From Spirochaetaceae bacterium (lineage in GTDB: Bacteria > Spirochaetota > Spirochaetia > Treponematales > Rectinemataceae): a stretch of 64,000 nucleotides of DNA. Numbering within the stretch: position 1 is the first letter of the stretch; each line of letters starts with the position of its first letter. Made by a program: the position numbers and the translations under genes. Under the pieces are notes generated by a model. That model ran no database searches. It saw only the letters and a program-made list of their open reading frames with translations, and was not told the origin of the DNA. The stretch is taken from contig JAOABY010000001.1 in assembly GCA_026418115.1 (NCBI GenBank), forward strand, positions 1-64,000, in the 5' to 3' direction. Positions 28,216 to 38,662 of this stretch are shown piece after piece.

Positions 28216-30024
28216 TCATGCTCCGCGAGGCTTTCTGAAGAGCCCGCCAAACAGCTTTTTCAAGGTGCCTTCCTTTGCACTTTCATCCTCAGTCGATACA
28301 TCAGGTGGGACTGGATGCATTGTCGGAGGCTGATCTTGCCGAGACAATGAATCTGCTTGAGCACTTCCATCATGCTCGACTGCAGGACCGAACCTCGGAT
28401 GCTCTATGGTCTCCGCATCCTGGTGAACGCCGCTCGCCCCTTGATTGCGAGGAGAAGCGGGTCTGTTCTTCGAGCCATGTTTTCTGCGCTTCTTGCGACC
28501 CTCCGGCTGCTGCGCCTGTTTCCCTGCCTCGTCGGCAGGATGCTCCGAGGCAGGGGTGTGCAGAATACCTCTATACTTGGTGCGGAAATATGCAAGGCGC
28601 TCCTCCGAGCTCATGGAGTAGAGAGTAGCCTCGGGCATTTCTCTCTGGAGCCTGTCAGACTTCCTGATGCCGGTTCTATCCTTCTGTCTTTCGATCAACC
28701 GATGCTCTTCCTGTGCTACCCGTTCCTGGCGCTTTCGGTGAACTGGAACATCTTCATGCTTCCCTGCTGGTGAGCCAGGCGCTCCTGCAAACGCTTGCCT
28801 TCTTGATCCTTCCCGATGACGGGACTCGCTGCGAGGCTCACCACGGAATTCTCTGCGAGGCTCGCGGGAAGCTGGCTTCTCAAGCATGAGATCGATGCCT
28901 TCACTGAGATCTTCAGCCGCATAGTCCGTCTCCGCGGCATCTGCGATTTCCACCTGCCTGCGGAGCTGAGTCTGGATAGCTGCAAGACCCATGGCATATC
29001 GTTCGCAGACCATGACAGTATTCCTGCCACAATCCTTACGGACAGTTTTCATGCGCTCAAGATAGATTGAGGGCTCCAGGGGAATATCATAGTGCAGGGC
29101 ATGCAGCACGGAGTCGGCAGGCATGATCTCGAGGTTGTCATTCGAAATGACGAGTACGATAGGATGCTGGTCGGCTGTCTCCGACTGGCTTTCCTCAAAG
29201 CGGCGCAGTATTTCCTTCCTGCGGGCTTCGGGCATGACGACCGACATCCTTTCGGCAGCAAAGTGATTGAGCTTGAGTCTTGCTTCGATTTCACGCGCTG
29301 TCTGTCTGAGATTGCAGAATACAACCGTACCGCGCGGATTTTCGGCAAGTCTGCCAAGGAGAAATCTGAATTTCCTGCCTTCTTCGACCCGCACGAAAGT
29401 TGAGGGGATCGCTGCAAGCCTTACTTCGGTTTCCCTCAACACTACGGTCCTGGGATTGTCTGCAAAATCAATTGCCGTATTCCTGACGCGAATGCTCTGC
29501 CGTGCAGCAAACAGAATTCCCCGCCGCTGCCAGGGAGGCAGCAGATGACCCCACAGGCGGCGCTGGAATTCACTGGGTCTTTCCGCAAAGATGTCGCCAT
29601 CTTCCAGTATCGCAAGGCCGAATGAGCGAGGCTGAAAGCCTTCCAGCTTCGCTGCTTCCAGAAATGCTTCTGGCGACATCACCACGCACGCGGCGGCAGC
29701 AAGTTTCTCCCTGCTGTGTGCAAGATCCTCTACTTGCAGCGAAACGGCGCAATCTGTGCCAGCAGCCTCCAGCAGAGATGCCACACGGGCAGCCCTTTCG
29801 CTGGAAGATGTGAACACCACTGCTCGGGCCGGCGCTCCCCTTCCCTGTTCCTGTTCGATCCAGGCGATCGCACTGGCTGCTACCAGGCATGCCCGTTGTT
29901 CCGTACCCTCATCATCAACCAGAATATCATGCTTTCCAACAAAGAATTCTGCCTCGATAACCCGTGCAAAGGCATAGACCACGGGATCGTGTGCGCACCC
30001 CAGGCGCTCAAGTATCTGTTCCAT
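28216..30024 (-). CDS. DEAD-box helicase-like protein with degenerate catalytic motifs and charged C-terminal tail
   Basis: Two RecA-like folds align by eye with DEAD-box proteins, but motif I, II (EDGD), III (AAR), V and VI are all non-canonical; Arg/Glu/Gln-rich tail. Confidence 0.65.
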   Translation of the reverse strand: MEQILERLGCAHDPVVYAFARVIEAEFFVGKHDILVDDEGTEQRACLVAASAIAWIEQEQGRGAPARAVVFTSSSERAARVASLLEAAGTDCAVSLQVEDLAHSREKLAAAACVVMSPEAFLEAAKLEGFQPRSFGLAILEDGDIFAERPSEFQRRLWGHLLPPWQRRGILFAARQSIRVRNTAIDFADNPRTVVLRETEVRLAAIPSTFVRVEEGRKFRFLLGRLAENPRGTVVFCNLRQTAREIEARLKLNHFAAERMSVVMPEARRKEILRRFEESQSETADQHPIVLVISNDNLEIMPADSVLHALHYDIPLEPSIYLERMKTVRKDCGRNTVMVCERYAMGLAAIQTQLRRQVEIADAAETDYAAEDLSEGIDLMLEKPASREPRREFRGEPRSESRHREGSRRQAFAGAPGSPAGKHEDVPVHRKRQERVAQEEHRLIERQKDRTGIRKSDRLQREMPEATLYSMSSEERLAYFRTKYRGILHTPASEHPADEAGKQAQQPEGRKKRRKHGSKNRPASPRNQGASGVHQDAETIEHPRFGPAVEHDGSAQADSLSRQDQPPTMHPVPPDVSTEDESAKEGTLKKLFGGLFRKPRGA

Positions 30025-30233
30025 CGAACCCATCCCTGTACTGTGAATATGGAAAAGCCTTACGGCTGCTGTCAGCATCCTGGAGTGGCGAGTCAGGTCG
30101 CCAGATCCCGCCACTCATGCCGCTTATCATAATAAAAAAAGAAAATATAGTGAATACAATTTCCATATAGCCAAAATTCGCATTGTAGTGTATGATAATT
30201 CATAGTTTCAGAATATTGCAATTGGAGCATATA

Positions 30234-32210
30234 ATGGCAACCAAAAGAATTCTCATTCTCGGTGGAGGCTATGGCGGCGTCTGGGCGGGCAAGATTCTGG
30301 AAAAACATTTCAGAAAAAGAGAAGATGTCGCCATCACGCTTGTCGACAAGCGTCCTTTTCATACACTCATGACGGAGCTCCACGAAGTAGCTGGCTGGAG
30401 GACCGAACCCGAATCGGTGCAGGTATCCTTCCGGAAGATCTTCGGAGCGAAGCGGATCGATGTTCAGCTCGACACCATTGAATCAATAGACTGGCAGAAC
30501 AAGGTCGCCAGAGGCAAGGTAAGAAGCTACGAATTTGATTACATCATAGTTGGTGTCGGTGCGGAACCGGAATTCTTCGGCATCCCTGGTGTGGCCGAGC
30601 ACTCCTTCACGCTGTGGTCCTTTGAGGATGCAATGAGAATTCGCCGGCATATCGAACACAAGTTCTACGAAGCGTCCCTCGAACCCGACCCGGAACGCAG
30701 GAAAAAACTGCTGACTTTTGTAGTTGCCGGCGCAGGCTTCACCGGCATCGAGATGATTGGCGAGCTGCTTGACTATCGCGATGTCATGTGCCGCAAGCTG
30801 TACCTCGACCCCAATGAGGTGCGCGTAGTCAATATCGAAGCACTGCCCTCCATTCTGCCAATACTCGAAGAAGACCTCCGCTCCAAGGCAGAAAAGTATT
30901 TGCTCAAACGCCGCTGCGAAATCATCCTCAATGCCGCAATCATCGGTGCGGAAGCAGGCAAGGTGCTCCTCAAGGATGGCCGGGTTGTTGAAACCGATAC
31001 CTTTATCTGGACCTGCGGCGTAAAAGGCTCCACCTTTGCGGGTACGATGGGGCTGCCTACCGGAAAGCGCAATCGCATCGAATGCGACATGGAGATGAAA
31101 TCTCCCGCCTACCCCTTCGCCTACGTCGTTGGCGACAATGCCGGCCTCATGTTCGAGGGCAAACCCCTTGCACAGATTGTCGAAACCGCCCACTTCACGG
31201 CAGAGGCGGCCGCCAAGAACATCATCGCAGATATCGATGGAGGCGAACGCCATCAATTCAAGCCGAATTACCACGGCTTCATGATCTCGCTCGGCAGCAC
31301 CTATGGTGTTTCCAATGCCGGCAACATGAAGACGAGCGGCTTTATGGCGCTGGCCATCAAGCACCTCATCAATGTCTGGTATCTGCTGAATATTGCCGGC
31401 ATCAATCAGGTCTGGGAGTATCTCAAGCACGAATTCCTGGATATGAAGGACAGGCGCTCCATTCTGGGCAATTTTGCGTCCTACAAGATTCGGCCCTATT
31501 GGGCGCTTCTGCTGAGAATGTGGCTCGGCCTCATGTGGTTCTTCGAAGGTTTGAACAAAGTCGGCGAAGGCTGGCTGAATTTTGCGCTTGGCAGCAAGTC
31601 GGGATGGATGTTCTCACCAGGAGTGGTGCAGGCTGGAGTAAAGGCTGTTGAGGCTACCAGCGCAGCAAGCGCATGGGAAGGTGCAGCCGAGGCGACTTCA
31701 GCAGCATCGGCAGCTGCTGCTACCACCGCAGCATCTGCAGCGGTCGAGGCCACCAGCGCAGCCAGCGGCGCCTGGAGCGGCGCAACAGAAGCAGCCGCCA
31801 AGGCACTCGGGCCTGTGTGGGATCTCACCAAACCCATTCTTGATCCGAATTCAGGCCTGGTCACCTGGTTCCGCACTACCTTTATGGATGGCATTTTTGC
31901 TCACCTGCCCTTCACTCTCTTCCAGGTGATGATTGTGGTCATGGAGATGGGCATCGGTCTGGCGCTCTTTGGAGGCTGTTTCACCTGGCTGGCTGCTGCT
32001 GCAAGCATTGGCATGTGCCTGGTGTTCACCTTGTCCGGCATGTTTGCATGGAATCAGCTCTGGTTTGTGTTTGCTGCAATTCTCATGCTTGGCGGGGCAG
32101 GGCGTTCGTTCGGACTTGACTACTGGCTCATACCCGCCATCAAACGCTGGTGGAACGGAACCAGATTTGCGCGCAAGTGGCACTTCTACGCCGACGACCC
32201 GACCAAGTGA
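30234..32210 (+). CDS. type II NADH dehydrogenase-like FAD oxidoreductase fused to a DoxX-like membrane domain
   Basis: RILILGGGYGGVWAGKILEKHF, TFVVAGAGFTGIEMIGEL, WTCGVKG, VVGDNAG; C-terminal four-TM region; Ala/Ser/Thr-rich linker. Confidence 0.85.
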   Translation: MATKRILILGGGYGGVWAGKILEKHFRKREDVAITLVDKRPFHTLMTELHEVAGWRTEPESVQVSFRKIFGAKRIDVQLDTIESIDWQNKVARGKVRSYEFDYIIVGVGAEPEFFGIPGVAEHSFTLWSFEDAMRIRRHIEHKFYEASLEPDPERRKKLLTFVVAGAGFTGIEMIGELLDYRDVMCRKLYLDPNEVRVVNIEALPSILPILEEDLRSKAEKYLLKRRCEIILNAAIIGAEAGKVLLKDGRVVETDTFIWTCGVKGSTFAGTMGLPTGKRNRIECDMEMKSPAYPFAYVVGDNAGLMFEGKPLAQIVETAHFTAEAAAKNIIADIDGGERHQFKPNYHGFMISLGSTYGVSNAGNMKTSGFMALAIKHLINVWYLLNIAGINQVWEYLKHEFLDMKDRRSILGNFASYKIRPYWALLLRMWLGLMWFFEGLNKVGEGWLNFALGSKSGWMFSPGVVQAGVKAVEATSAASAWEGAAEATSAASAAAATTAASAAVEATSAASGAWSGATEAAAKALGPVWDLTKPILDPNSGLVTWFRTTFMDGIFAHLPFTLFQVMIVVMEMGIGLALFGGCFTWLAAAASIGMCLVFTLSGMFAWNQLWFVFAAILMLGGAGRSFGLDYWLIPAIKRWWNGTRFARKWHFYADDPTK

Positions 32211-32228
32211 TGGAAGGCTGAACAACAT

Positions 32229-32250
32229 GGCGCCGGCAGGTTCCGGCGCC
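32229..32250 (+). terminator. GC-rich hairpin after the NDH-2-like gene
   Basis: GGCGCCGG-caggtt-CCGGCGCC; a weaker hairpin plus TTTTTT follows near 32302-32308. Confidence 0.4.
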
Positions 32251-32317
32251 TCATAGTGACCCACCATGCGGCGGAGGCGGCAGAAGGGCTGCATTCGCCG
32301 CTTTTTTCAGAGGAATC

Positions 32318-33337
32318 ATGACCCATTACTGGAATGACATACCTCCTGTGGAGGCTTTTCTGCAGGATGTCGAGCGTGTCCTGCTCTCAACGGTAGACAT
32401 GGGGGCATTGCCCATTGCCAGCCACATCGCTGATCTCGTGAGATCGGGCGGTAAAATGCTGCGACCTGCGCTGGTCTATATTGGCAGCGAGTTCGCGCTG
32501 GCAGGCAAGCGAAAGGCTGTTTTCAGTGCCTCACAGTATGAAAAGCTGGTACATCTCGCTGCAGCACTCGAACTGCTGCATACCGCCACGCTGGTGCATG
32601 ATGACATTCTGGACAGAGCCGATACCCGCCGAGGTATGCCTTCCCTGCATCGGAGGCTCGGTACTGCTGAAGCCATTCTTGCAGGGGACTGGCTGTTCGC
32701 CAGGACCTTCAAGCTTGTTACCTCACGAGTGAGACAGGAGCATGCAATGCTTCTTGCGGATTTCGTTGCCGCAATCTGTAAGGCTGAAATCATGCAGGAC
32801 ATGCACAAGTTCCATTTCGATACCACACGCCGCACCTATCACCAGACCATCGCAGGCAAGACGGCAGCACTGTTCTCGCTCAGCCTGAGCGTTGGTGCAG
32901 CGGAACTCAACTGCCCCGCATCCCTGGTACAATCACTGCGACGTACGGGCTACAGCCTCGGCATGGCCTTTCAGATTCTCGATGATGTACTCGATTACGT
33001 GTCCACCCAGGAGGCATTCAAGAAACCCGTCGGCAATGATCTGCATGAAGGGCTCTGCACACTTCCCTTGATTCTTGCACTGGAAGAAAATGAGGAGACG
33101 CTCGTACCGCTCCTTGCACAGTTGCGAGATTCGGCCCGGCAACCGGGAACCTCCCAGGAAGAATTCATCGAGCACATTGTTGAGATTGTGCAGCACAGCA
33201 ATGGTCCAGCACGCGCCAGAGAAGAGGCGAGACGCTACACGGAGCGAGCACATCGTGAACTGGAACGCCTTCCTGCATGCAGCGGCAGGGAGCATCTTGC
33301 GCTCACACTCGACAGGCTGCTCGTCAGGACATACTGA
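32318..33337 (+). CDS. long-chain polyprenyl diphosphate synthase
   Basis: LVHDDILDRADTRRG and FQILDDVLDY aspartate-rich motifs; 339 aa. Confidence 0.9.
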   Translation: MTHYWNDIPPVEAFLQDVERVLLSTVDMGALPIASHIADLVRSGGKMLRPALVYIGSEFALAGKRKAVFSASQYEKLVHLAAALELLHTATLVHDDILDRADTRRGMPSLHRRLGTAEAILAGDWLFARTFKLVTSRVRQEHAMLLADFVAAICKAEIMQDMHKFHFDTTRRTYHQTIAGKTAALFSLSLSVGAAELNCPASLVQSLRRTGYSLGMAFQILDDVLDYVSTQEAFKKPVGNDLHEGLCTLPLILALEENEETLVPLLAQLRDSARQPGTSQEEFIEHIVEIVQHSNGPARAREEARRYTERAHRELERLPACSGREHLALTLDRLLVRTY

Positions 33338-34325
33338 CCAGTATTTTGCCATAGTGTCTGCCTGACTCGAGCAGACGATGCGCATCAGCAATCTCATCGA
33401 GGGTAAAACTGCGGGGGAAGACCACTGGTCTGAGCCGCCCTTCATCCACCATGGTGGCCAGCATCTCCAGATCTTTTCCAAGATCTTCACGCCCTTCGCC
33501 GGTCAGTACAGGCAGCAGCAGAAAGACAACCAGCAGATTCAGGCCTTTGGCATGCATCGGAGTAAGATCCATCGTTACCCGCGCTGCGCTCGTCACGATG
33601 CTCCCGCCCGGCCGAGTGGCCTCGAATGAGCGCGCCAGATTCGCTCCTCCAGCCGTATCGAACACAATATCGAATCCTCTGCCACCTGCAATCGCCTGCA
33701 CGTATTCCGTCACAGAATGCAGATCATGACGGATAACCCAGTCGGCTCCACAGGTCCTTGCGACCGCTTCATGTTCCTCAGTGCCCACCGTGGCAGCAAC
33801 CGAAGCTCCAAATGCCTTGGCCAGCTGGATAGCGTAGTGTCCAACACCGCCGGCACCACCGTGGACCAGCACGAGAACACCGGGTTTGACCTGCACTTTC
33901 CGCTGCAAGGCTGCGTAGGCGGTCAGCGCCCCTACCGGCAACATCGCTGCATGTTCCAAAGGAAGAGATTTCGGAGCTCTCGCAAGCAGACGTTCATCAC
34001 AGACTGCGTACTCAGCCAGCGCACCGCCCTCACCTCCTGTCCACCCCACAAAACCAAATACCGAATCTCCTTCACGAAAGCGGGTGGCTTCAGGCCCGCA
34101 TGCAGCCACTGTTCCACTGAGATCGCCATGCAGTATGGCCGGATAGGGGGGCAGCAGAGCCACCGCTCCGGATCTCACCTTGCAATCAATAGGATTGACT
34201 GATGTTGCTGCAATCTTTACCAGAACCTGATGACCAGTCGGCATCGGGACAGGCACTTCCGCTGGTTCGAATACCTCAGGCCCTCCTGTCTGCCGGATTA
34301 CCATTGCTCGCATCATTTCCGCCAT
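33324..34325 (-). CDS. zinc-independent quinone oxidoreductase / MDR family NADPH oxidoreductase
   Basis: MRAMVIRQTGGPEVFEPAEVPVP, VLVHGGAGGVGHYAIQLAKAFGASV. Confidence 0.88.
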   Translation of the reverse strand: MAEMMRAMVIRQTGGPEVFEPAEVPVPMPTGHQVLVKIAATSVNPIDCKVRSGAVALLPPYPAILHGDLSGTVAACGPEATRFREGDSVFGFVGWTGGEGGALAEYAVCDERLLARAPKSLPLEHAAMLPVGALTAYAALQRKVQVKPGVLVLVHGGAGGVGHYAIQLAKAFGASVAATVGTEEHEAVARTCGADWVIRHDLHSVTEYVQAIAGGRGFDIVFDTAGGANLARSFEATRPGGSIVTSAARVTMDLTPMHAKGLNLLVVFLLLPVLTGEGREDLGKDLEMLATMVDEGRLRPVVFPRSFTLDEIADAHRLLESGRHYGKILVSMS

Positions 34326-34349
34326 GAACACTCCTTGCGCTTGCACGCT

Positions 34350-34622
34350 TCAGAACGCCACGGAAAACCTGTGATAGATACCACGCGGTTCCTCATCGGT
34401 CCTGAGCACCCGGTCCACACGGGCAGCTGATGGTCCTGTCTGCAGCCACTGTGCGAATCGCTCCAGTGGCTCTGACGGGCCCTCGGCCCACACCTCAACA
34501 TTACCATCTTCAGTATTGCGCACCCAGCCTGTAAGCCCCAGCCTCTCCGCCCGCATGACCGCCGACATCCTGAAACCGACCCCCTGCACCTCCCCAATGA
34601 TGATCGCATGAAATGCAGGCAT
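34350..34622 (-). CDS. acyP: acylphosphatase
   Basis: GEVQGVGFRMSAVMRAERLGLTGWVRNTEDGNVEVWAEGP. Confidence 0.92.
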   Translation of the reverse strand: MPAFHAIIIGEVQGVGFRMSAVMRAERLGLTGWVRNTEDGNVEVWAEGPSEPLERFAQWLQTGPSAARVDRVLRTDEEPRGIYHRFSVAF

Positions 34623-34720
34623 GTATGACCTCCCCTATCAGTATATGTCGCAGATCAGCTGTGTTCCATCCTTGAACACACCACATGCCTGCTGGGCAAA
34701 GAGGCCGCGGCCCTTTCAAA

Positions 34721-34739
34721 ATATCATTATTATCAATAT
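34721..34739. promoter_or_regulatory. AT-rich Fur-box-like sequence between acylphosphatase and copA-like genes
   Basis: ATATCATTATTATCAATAT (other strand ATATTGATAATAATGATAT) 22 bp upstream of the ATPase start. Confidence 0.3.
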
Positions 34740-34760
34740 ATTAGACAAGGGATATAGTGA

Positions 34761-37322
34761 ATGGAAACCCGAAAAACTTTCGCTCTGAAAGGCATGACCT
34801 GTGCGGCGTGTGCAGCCGCCAATGAGCGCGCGGTAAGAAAGATACCCGGTGTACGTCTGGCCACCGTCAATTTTGCGACAGAAAAGCTCGAAGTGGTATA
34901 CGACGAAGCGTCAGTCTCCCCAGCCGATATAGCTCAGGCAGTGAAGCATGCCGGTTATGAGGCCATACTCATCGAGCGGACCACCACGGAAGTCGCCTCG
35001 GCGTCCTCTGCCGATGTACCGGAAGGATGGCGTGGACTCACCATCGCAGCAGTATTCAGTGGCCTGCTGCTTCTTATAGCCATGGGATCCATGCTGGGCC
35101 TGCCCATGCCGGCCTTCATTGATCATCATACTGCGCCACTCGCCTTTGGACTGGTGCAGCTTCTGCTGCTGCTCCCGGTACTCTATCTGGGCAGACGGTT
35201 CTATGTGCACGGCTTCAGTTCCCTGATTCGCCTCTCTCCGAACATGGACAGCCTTATTGCCCTTGGAACGGGTGCAGCAACCCTGTACAGCCTGTTATCA
35301 CTTTTCCGTATCGCCTCTGGAGAACATGATGCAGCCATGCAGCTCTACTTCGAGTCTGCCGCCGTCATTCTGACCCTCATCATGCTCGGCAAACAGCTTG
35401 AATCAAGGTCAAAGCGCAGGACATCCGAAGCAGTGCGATCCCTCATGAAACTTCGTCCCTCTACCGCTACCCTTATCATCGATGGAAAGGAACATGAGGT
35501 TCCCATCGAGGAAGTCAGCCCAGGGCAGCATGTGCTGGTAAGGCCCGGCGAGCGAATCCCCGTCGATGGCGAGGTCATCACAGGAGCAGGTTCTGTTGAC
35601 GAATCCATGCTTACGGGCGAGAGCATGCCTGTTGACAAGGCAGCCGGCAGCCAGGTATTTGCGGGCACCATGAACCTCAATGCTGCCCTCGTGCTGGAAG
35701 CGCGAAAAACCGGAGAAGACACCACTCTTGCAAAGATTATACGGCTTGTTGAAGAAGCGCAGGGGACAAAGGCTCCGATTGCCAGGCTGGCCGATATAGT
35801 ATCTGGCATCTTTGTTCCAATAGTCATCGCAATTGCTCTACTCGCAGCAGGCATCTGGCTGCTCACGGGAGAGAGCCTTACCTTTTCACTCACCATCTTT
35901 GTTGCCGTACTGACAATAGCCTGCCCCTGTGCGCTCGGACTGGCCACTCCCACAGCGATCATGGTTGGTACAGGAAGAGCGGCAGAACTCGGCATGCTCA
36001 TCAAGTCCGGTGAGGCTCTCGAAACACTGCACAAGGTTGATGTCGTACTGCTCGACAAAACGGGCACCATTACCGAAGGAGCACCACATCTCACCGACAT
36101 TCTGCCAGTTGATGGATTCAGCAAACTCGATATTCTCAAAGCTGCCGCAGAAGCGGAACTTGGCGCAGGCCATCCTCTTGGCATCCCGATTCTTGAGGCT
36201 GCTCAGGCCGAAGGACTCCAGCTTGATCGCCCCTCGCAGACCGAGGTGCTGCCTGGCAAAGGGGTCGTAGCAGAAAAGTCAGGGCATGCCATCGCGGTGG
36301 GCAACGCCACACTTCTCGCACATATGGTGCCGGATAATCCGGCTGTGGTTGAGAATCTCCGCGAACAGGCGCGAAAGCTTGCTGATGAAGGCAAAACAGT
36401 CATGTTTGTTATCATCGATCTGCAGCCGGCAGGAATGGTTGCAGTAGCCGACAGACCGAAAACCGAAGCAGCACAGGCGGTGGCAGCTCTCCGCAAGCTT
36501 GGAATGGAAGTAGCCATGGTCACCGGCGACAGCCGGCGTACCGCAGAGGCGATTGCGGCAAAGGTCGGACTCACGCAGGTATATGCGGAGGTACTCCCTG
36601 CCGAGAAAGCAGATATAGTAGCCAGGCTTCAGGCAATGGGCAAGAAGGTAGCGTTCGTCGGTGATGGGATCAATGATGCCCCCGCACTGGCGCGCGCCGA
36701 TGTAGGCATTGCCATTGCTGCAGGCGCGGACATTGCCATGGAGAGCGCCGATGTTGTCCTGATGCGAGGTCATGTGACAGAGATCGCTGAGGCCGTAGCA
36801 CTGTCCCGACGAGTGATCCGGACAATCCGCCAGAATCTGTTCTGGGCCTTTGGCTACAATGTGCTGGGCATACCTGTTGCAGCCGGCATATTGCATGTAT
36901 TCGGGGGTCCTCTGCTTTCTCCCATGTTCGCTGCAGCTGCAATGTCACTGAGTTCCGTTTCTGTAGTGACGAATGCGCTCCGCCTCAAAGGCTGGCGCCG
37001 CACCCTGCCCGAACAATCACGGATTTTGCCTGAGAGCCTGAGCTATACTATACTATCAGCAGATGACCCGGCGCACGCGACACGCGCCGCAGACCACCCA
37101 AAGGGGGATGTCATGAAAAAATTACTGAAGATTGAAGGAATGTCCTGCGGCCACTGCGTCATGCATGTCGAGTCAGCACTTGAATCGGTCCCGGGAGTCA
37201 AGTCGGCGAAGGTGGACTTGCTCAAGAGAGAAGCAATGGTTGAGGGCGACAACCTCGACGATCAGGCATTACGCGCAGCAGTGGCAGATGCCGGTTACCG
37301 TGTGGTGTCGATCATGCCCTGA
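34761..37322 (+). CDS. copA: Cu(+)-type P1B-ATPase with N-terminal HMA domain and C-terminal CopZ-like HMA domain
   Basis: [42 protein letters not shown]-terminal [23 protein letters not shown]. Confidence 0.92.
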   Translation: METRKTFALKGMTCAACAAANERAVRKIPGVRLATVNFATEKLEVVYDEASVSPADIAQAVKHAGYEAILIERTTTEVASASSADVPEGWRGLTIAAVFSGLLLLIAMGSMLGLPMPAFIDHHTAPLAFGLVQLLLLLPVLYLGRRFYVHGFSSLIRLSPNMDSLIALGTGAATLYSLLSLFRIASGEHDAAMQLYFESAAVILTLIMLGKQLESRSKRRTSEAVRSLMKLRPSTATLIIDGKEHEVPIEEVSPGQHVLVRPGERIPVDGEVITGAGSVDESMLTGESMPVDKAAGSQVFAGTMNLNAALVLEARKTGEDTTLAKIIRLVEEAQGTKAPIARLADIVSGIFVPIVIAIALLAAGIWLLTGESLTFSLTIFVAVLTIACPCALGLATPTAIMVGTGRAAELGMLIKSGEALETLHKVDVVLLDKTGTITEGAPHLTDILPVDGFSKLDILKAAAEAELGAGHPLGIPILEAAQAEGLQLDRPSQTEVLPGKGVVAEKSGHAIAVGNATLLAHMVPDNPAVVENLREQARKLADEGKTVMFVIIDLQPAGMVAVADRPKTEAAQAVAALRKLGMEVAMVTGDSRRTAEAIAAKVGLTQVYAEVLPAEKADIVARLQAMGKKVAFVGDGINDAPALARADVGIAIAAGADIAMESADVVLMRGHVTEIAEAVALSRRVIRTIRQNLFWAFGYNVLGIPVAAGILHVFGGPLLSPMFAAAAMSLSSVSVVTNALRLKGWRRTLPEQSRILPESLSYTILSADDPAHATRAADHPKGDVMKKLLKIEGMSCGHCVMHVESALESVPGVKSAKVDLLKREAMVEGDNLDDQALRAAVADAGYRVVSIMP
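37026..37054 (+). promoter_or_regulatory. sigma70-like promoter inside the 3' end of copA
   Basis: TTGCCT-N17-TATACT, about 60 bp upstream of an internal GGGGG-SD and ATG (37113). Confidence 0.35.
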
Positions 37323-37378
37323 ACAGGGCAGGTACTGCGCATACAAGCCAGGTTCGCAGGCGTCCACAACATGAGAAA

Positions 37379-37402
37379 AAGGCTGCCCTTATGGGCAGCC
37401 TT
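37379..37402. terminator. terminator-like hairpin between convergent copA and dnaJ
   Basis: AAGGCTGCCC-TTAT-GGGCAGCCTT. Confidence 0.7.
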
Positions 37403-37455
37403 GCTTGTATGCATATGGCAGCGCAGCAGTCGGGATGCATGCTGCTGAAAAACAT

Positions 37456-38586
37456 CTACTGCGGCAATTCACTCAATTTGAGCAGATCCGGCTGCAGATT
37501 TTCTCCCTCGACACTCTTGAGCTGTTCCAGCAGTTCACGGCCACGTCGCGAAAGCCTTGTTGGCACCTTGACATAGACCTTGAGATAGAGATCGCCCCTC
37601 CTGCCGCCAGCCATGGGAACCCCCTCGCCGCGTACGCGCAGGAGTTTGCCACTTTGCGTGCCTGCTGGAATCTGTACAGTGATTTTCCTGTCATCCAGTG
37701 TCGGTACCGTAATCTCTCCACCGAGCGCCGCTGTGACAAAATCGATGCTGGCTGCACAATAGAGGTCATTATCATGTCGCTCGAAGAGATGATGCGGCTG
37801 CACATGGATGTAGACATAGAGATCGCCTGGAGGCCCTCCATAGGGACCTACATTACCCTGCCCCGGCACAGCCACACGTTTGCCATCCTCAACACCGGCA
37901 GGGATGGTCACGCGAATCTTCTGCTTTTTCTTGGTGATGCCACGGCCACCACAGTCAGGGCAGGGATCATCAACGACCATTCCTTCGCCATGACAGACTG
38001 GGCATGGCTGCGAGATGGCAAAGAATGCCGAACTGCGCCTGACCTGACCTGTGCCATGGCACATTGAACAGGCTACCCGGCCCTTGCTGCTTCGAGATCC
38101 CGAACCAGCACAGGTCTTGCAGGTATCATCTCTGGAGTAGGCGATCTCAATCTGTGTTCCGAATACCGCTTTTTCAAAGGGTATCTCAATATCATAGCGC
38201 AGGTTGCTGCCTCTGTTCGTGCGCTCGCCTGCTTGCCCGGTTCTGAAACCCTCGCCGAAGAATGAACCGAAAATAGAGGAAAAGTCGCCAAAACCGGAAA
38301 AAATGTCCTCGAAATCACGAAATACGTTGCTGAAGTCCTGCGGGCCGGCTCCGCCCATGCCTTCCACGCCTGCAAAGCCGAACTGATCATACGCCTGGCG
38401 CTTCTGATCATCGCTCAAAACTTCATAGGCCTCGGTTGCTTCCTTGAACTTCTCCTCGGCAGTTTTATCTCCCGGGTTCTTGTCGGGATGATACTGAATG
38501 GCAAGGCGACGATAAGCCTTTTTGATTTCATCCTTGGTCGCCGTTTTGGGGACGCCGAGCACCTCGTAGTAATCACGTTTGGTCAC
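37456..38586 (-). CDS. dnaJ: chaperone DnaJ
   Basis: J-domain with HPD, G/F region, four CxxCxGxG-type zinc repeats. Confidence 0.96.
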   Translation of the reverse strand: MTKRDYYEVLGVPKTATKDEIKKAYRRLAIQYHPDKNPGDKTAEEKFKEATEAYEVLSDDQKRQAYDQFGFAGVEGMGGAGPQDFSNVFRDFEDIFSGFGDFSSIFGSFFGEGFRTGQAGERTNRGSNLRYDIEIPFEKAVFGTQIEIAYSRDDTCKTCAGSGSRSSKGRVACSMCHGTGQVRRSSAFFAISQPCPVCHGEGMVVDDPCPDCGGRGITKKKQKIRVTIPAGVEDGKRVAVPGQGNVGPYGGPPGDLYVYIHVQPHHLFERHDNDLYCAASIDFVTAALGGEITVPTLDDRKITVQIPAGTQSGKLLRVRGEGVPMAGGRRGDLYLKVYVKVPTRLSRRGRELLEQLKSVEGENLQPDLLKLSELPQ

Positions 38587-38613
38587 GTTCGACCACCCTC
38601 ATCTCCAGGCCAG

Positions 38614-38650
38614 AAGGGCGGCAGCCCTCTTTTCATCGACCGCCGCCCTT
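38614..38650 (-). repeat. intercistronic inverted repeat between dnaK and dnaJ
   Basis: AAGGGCGGC ... GCCGCCCTT, 9-bp arms, no T-run. Confidence 0.7.
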
Positions 38651-38662
38651 TGGAAAGCCTTG

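Noticed and set aside
33324-33337. 14-bp overlap of convergent gene ends (polyprenyl synthase and MDR oxidoreductase)
   Set aside because: Common arrangement in compact genomes; no special structure seen.
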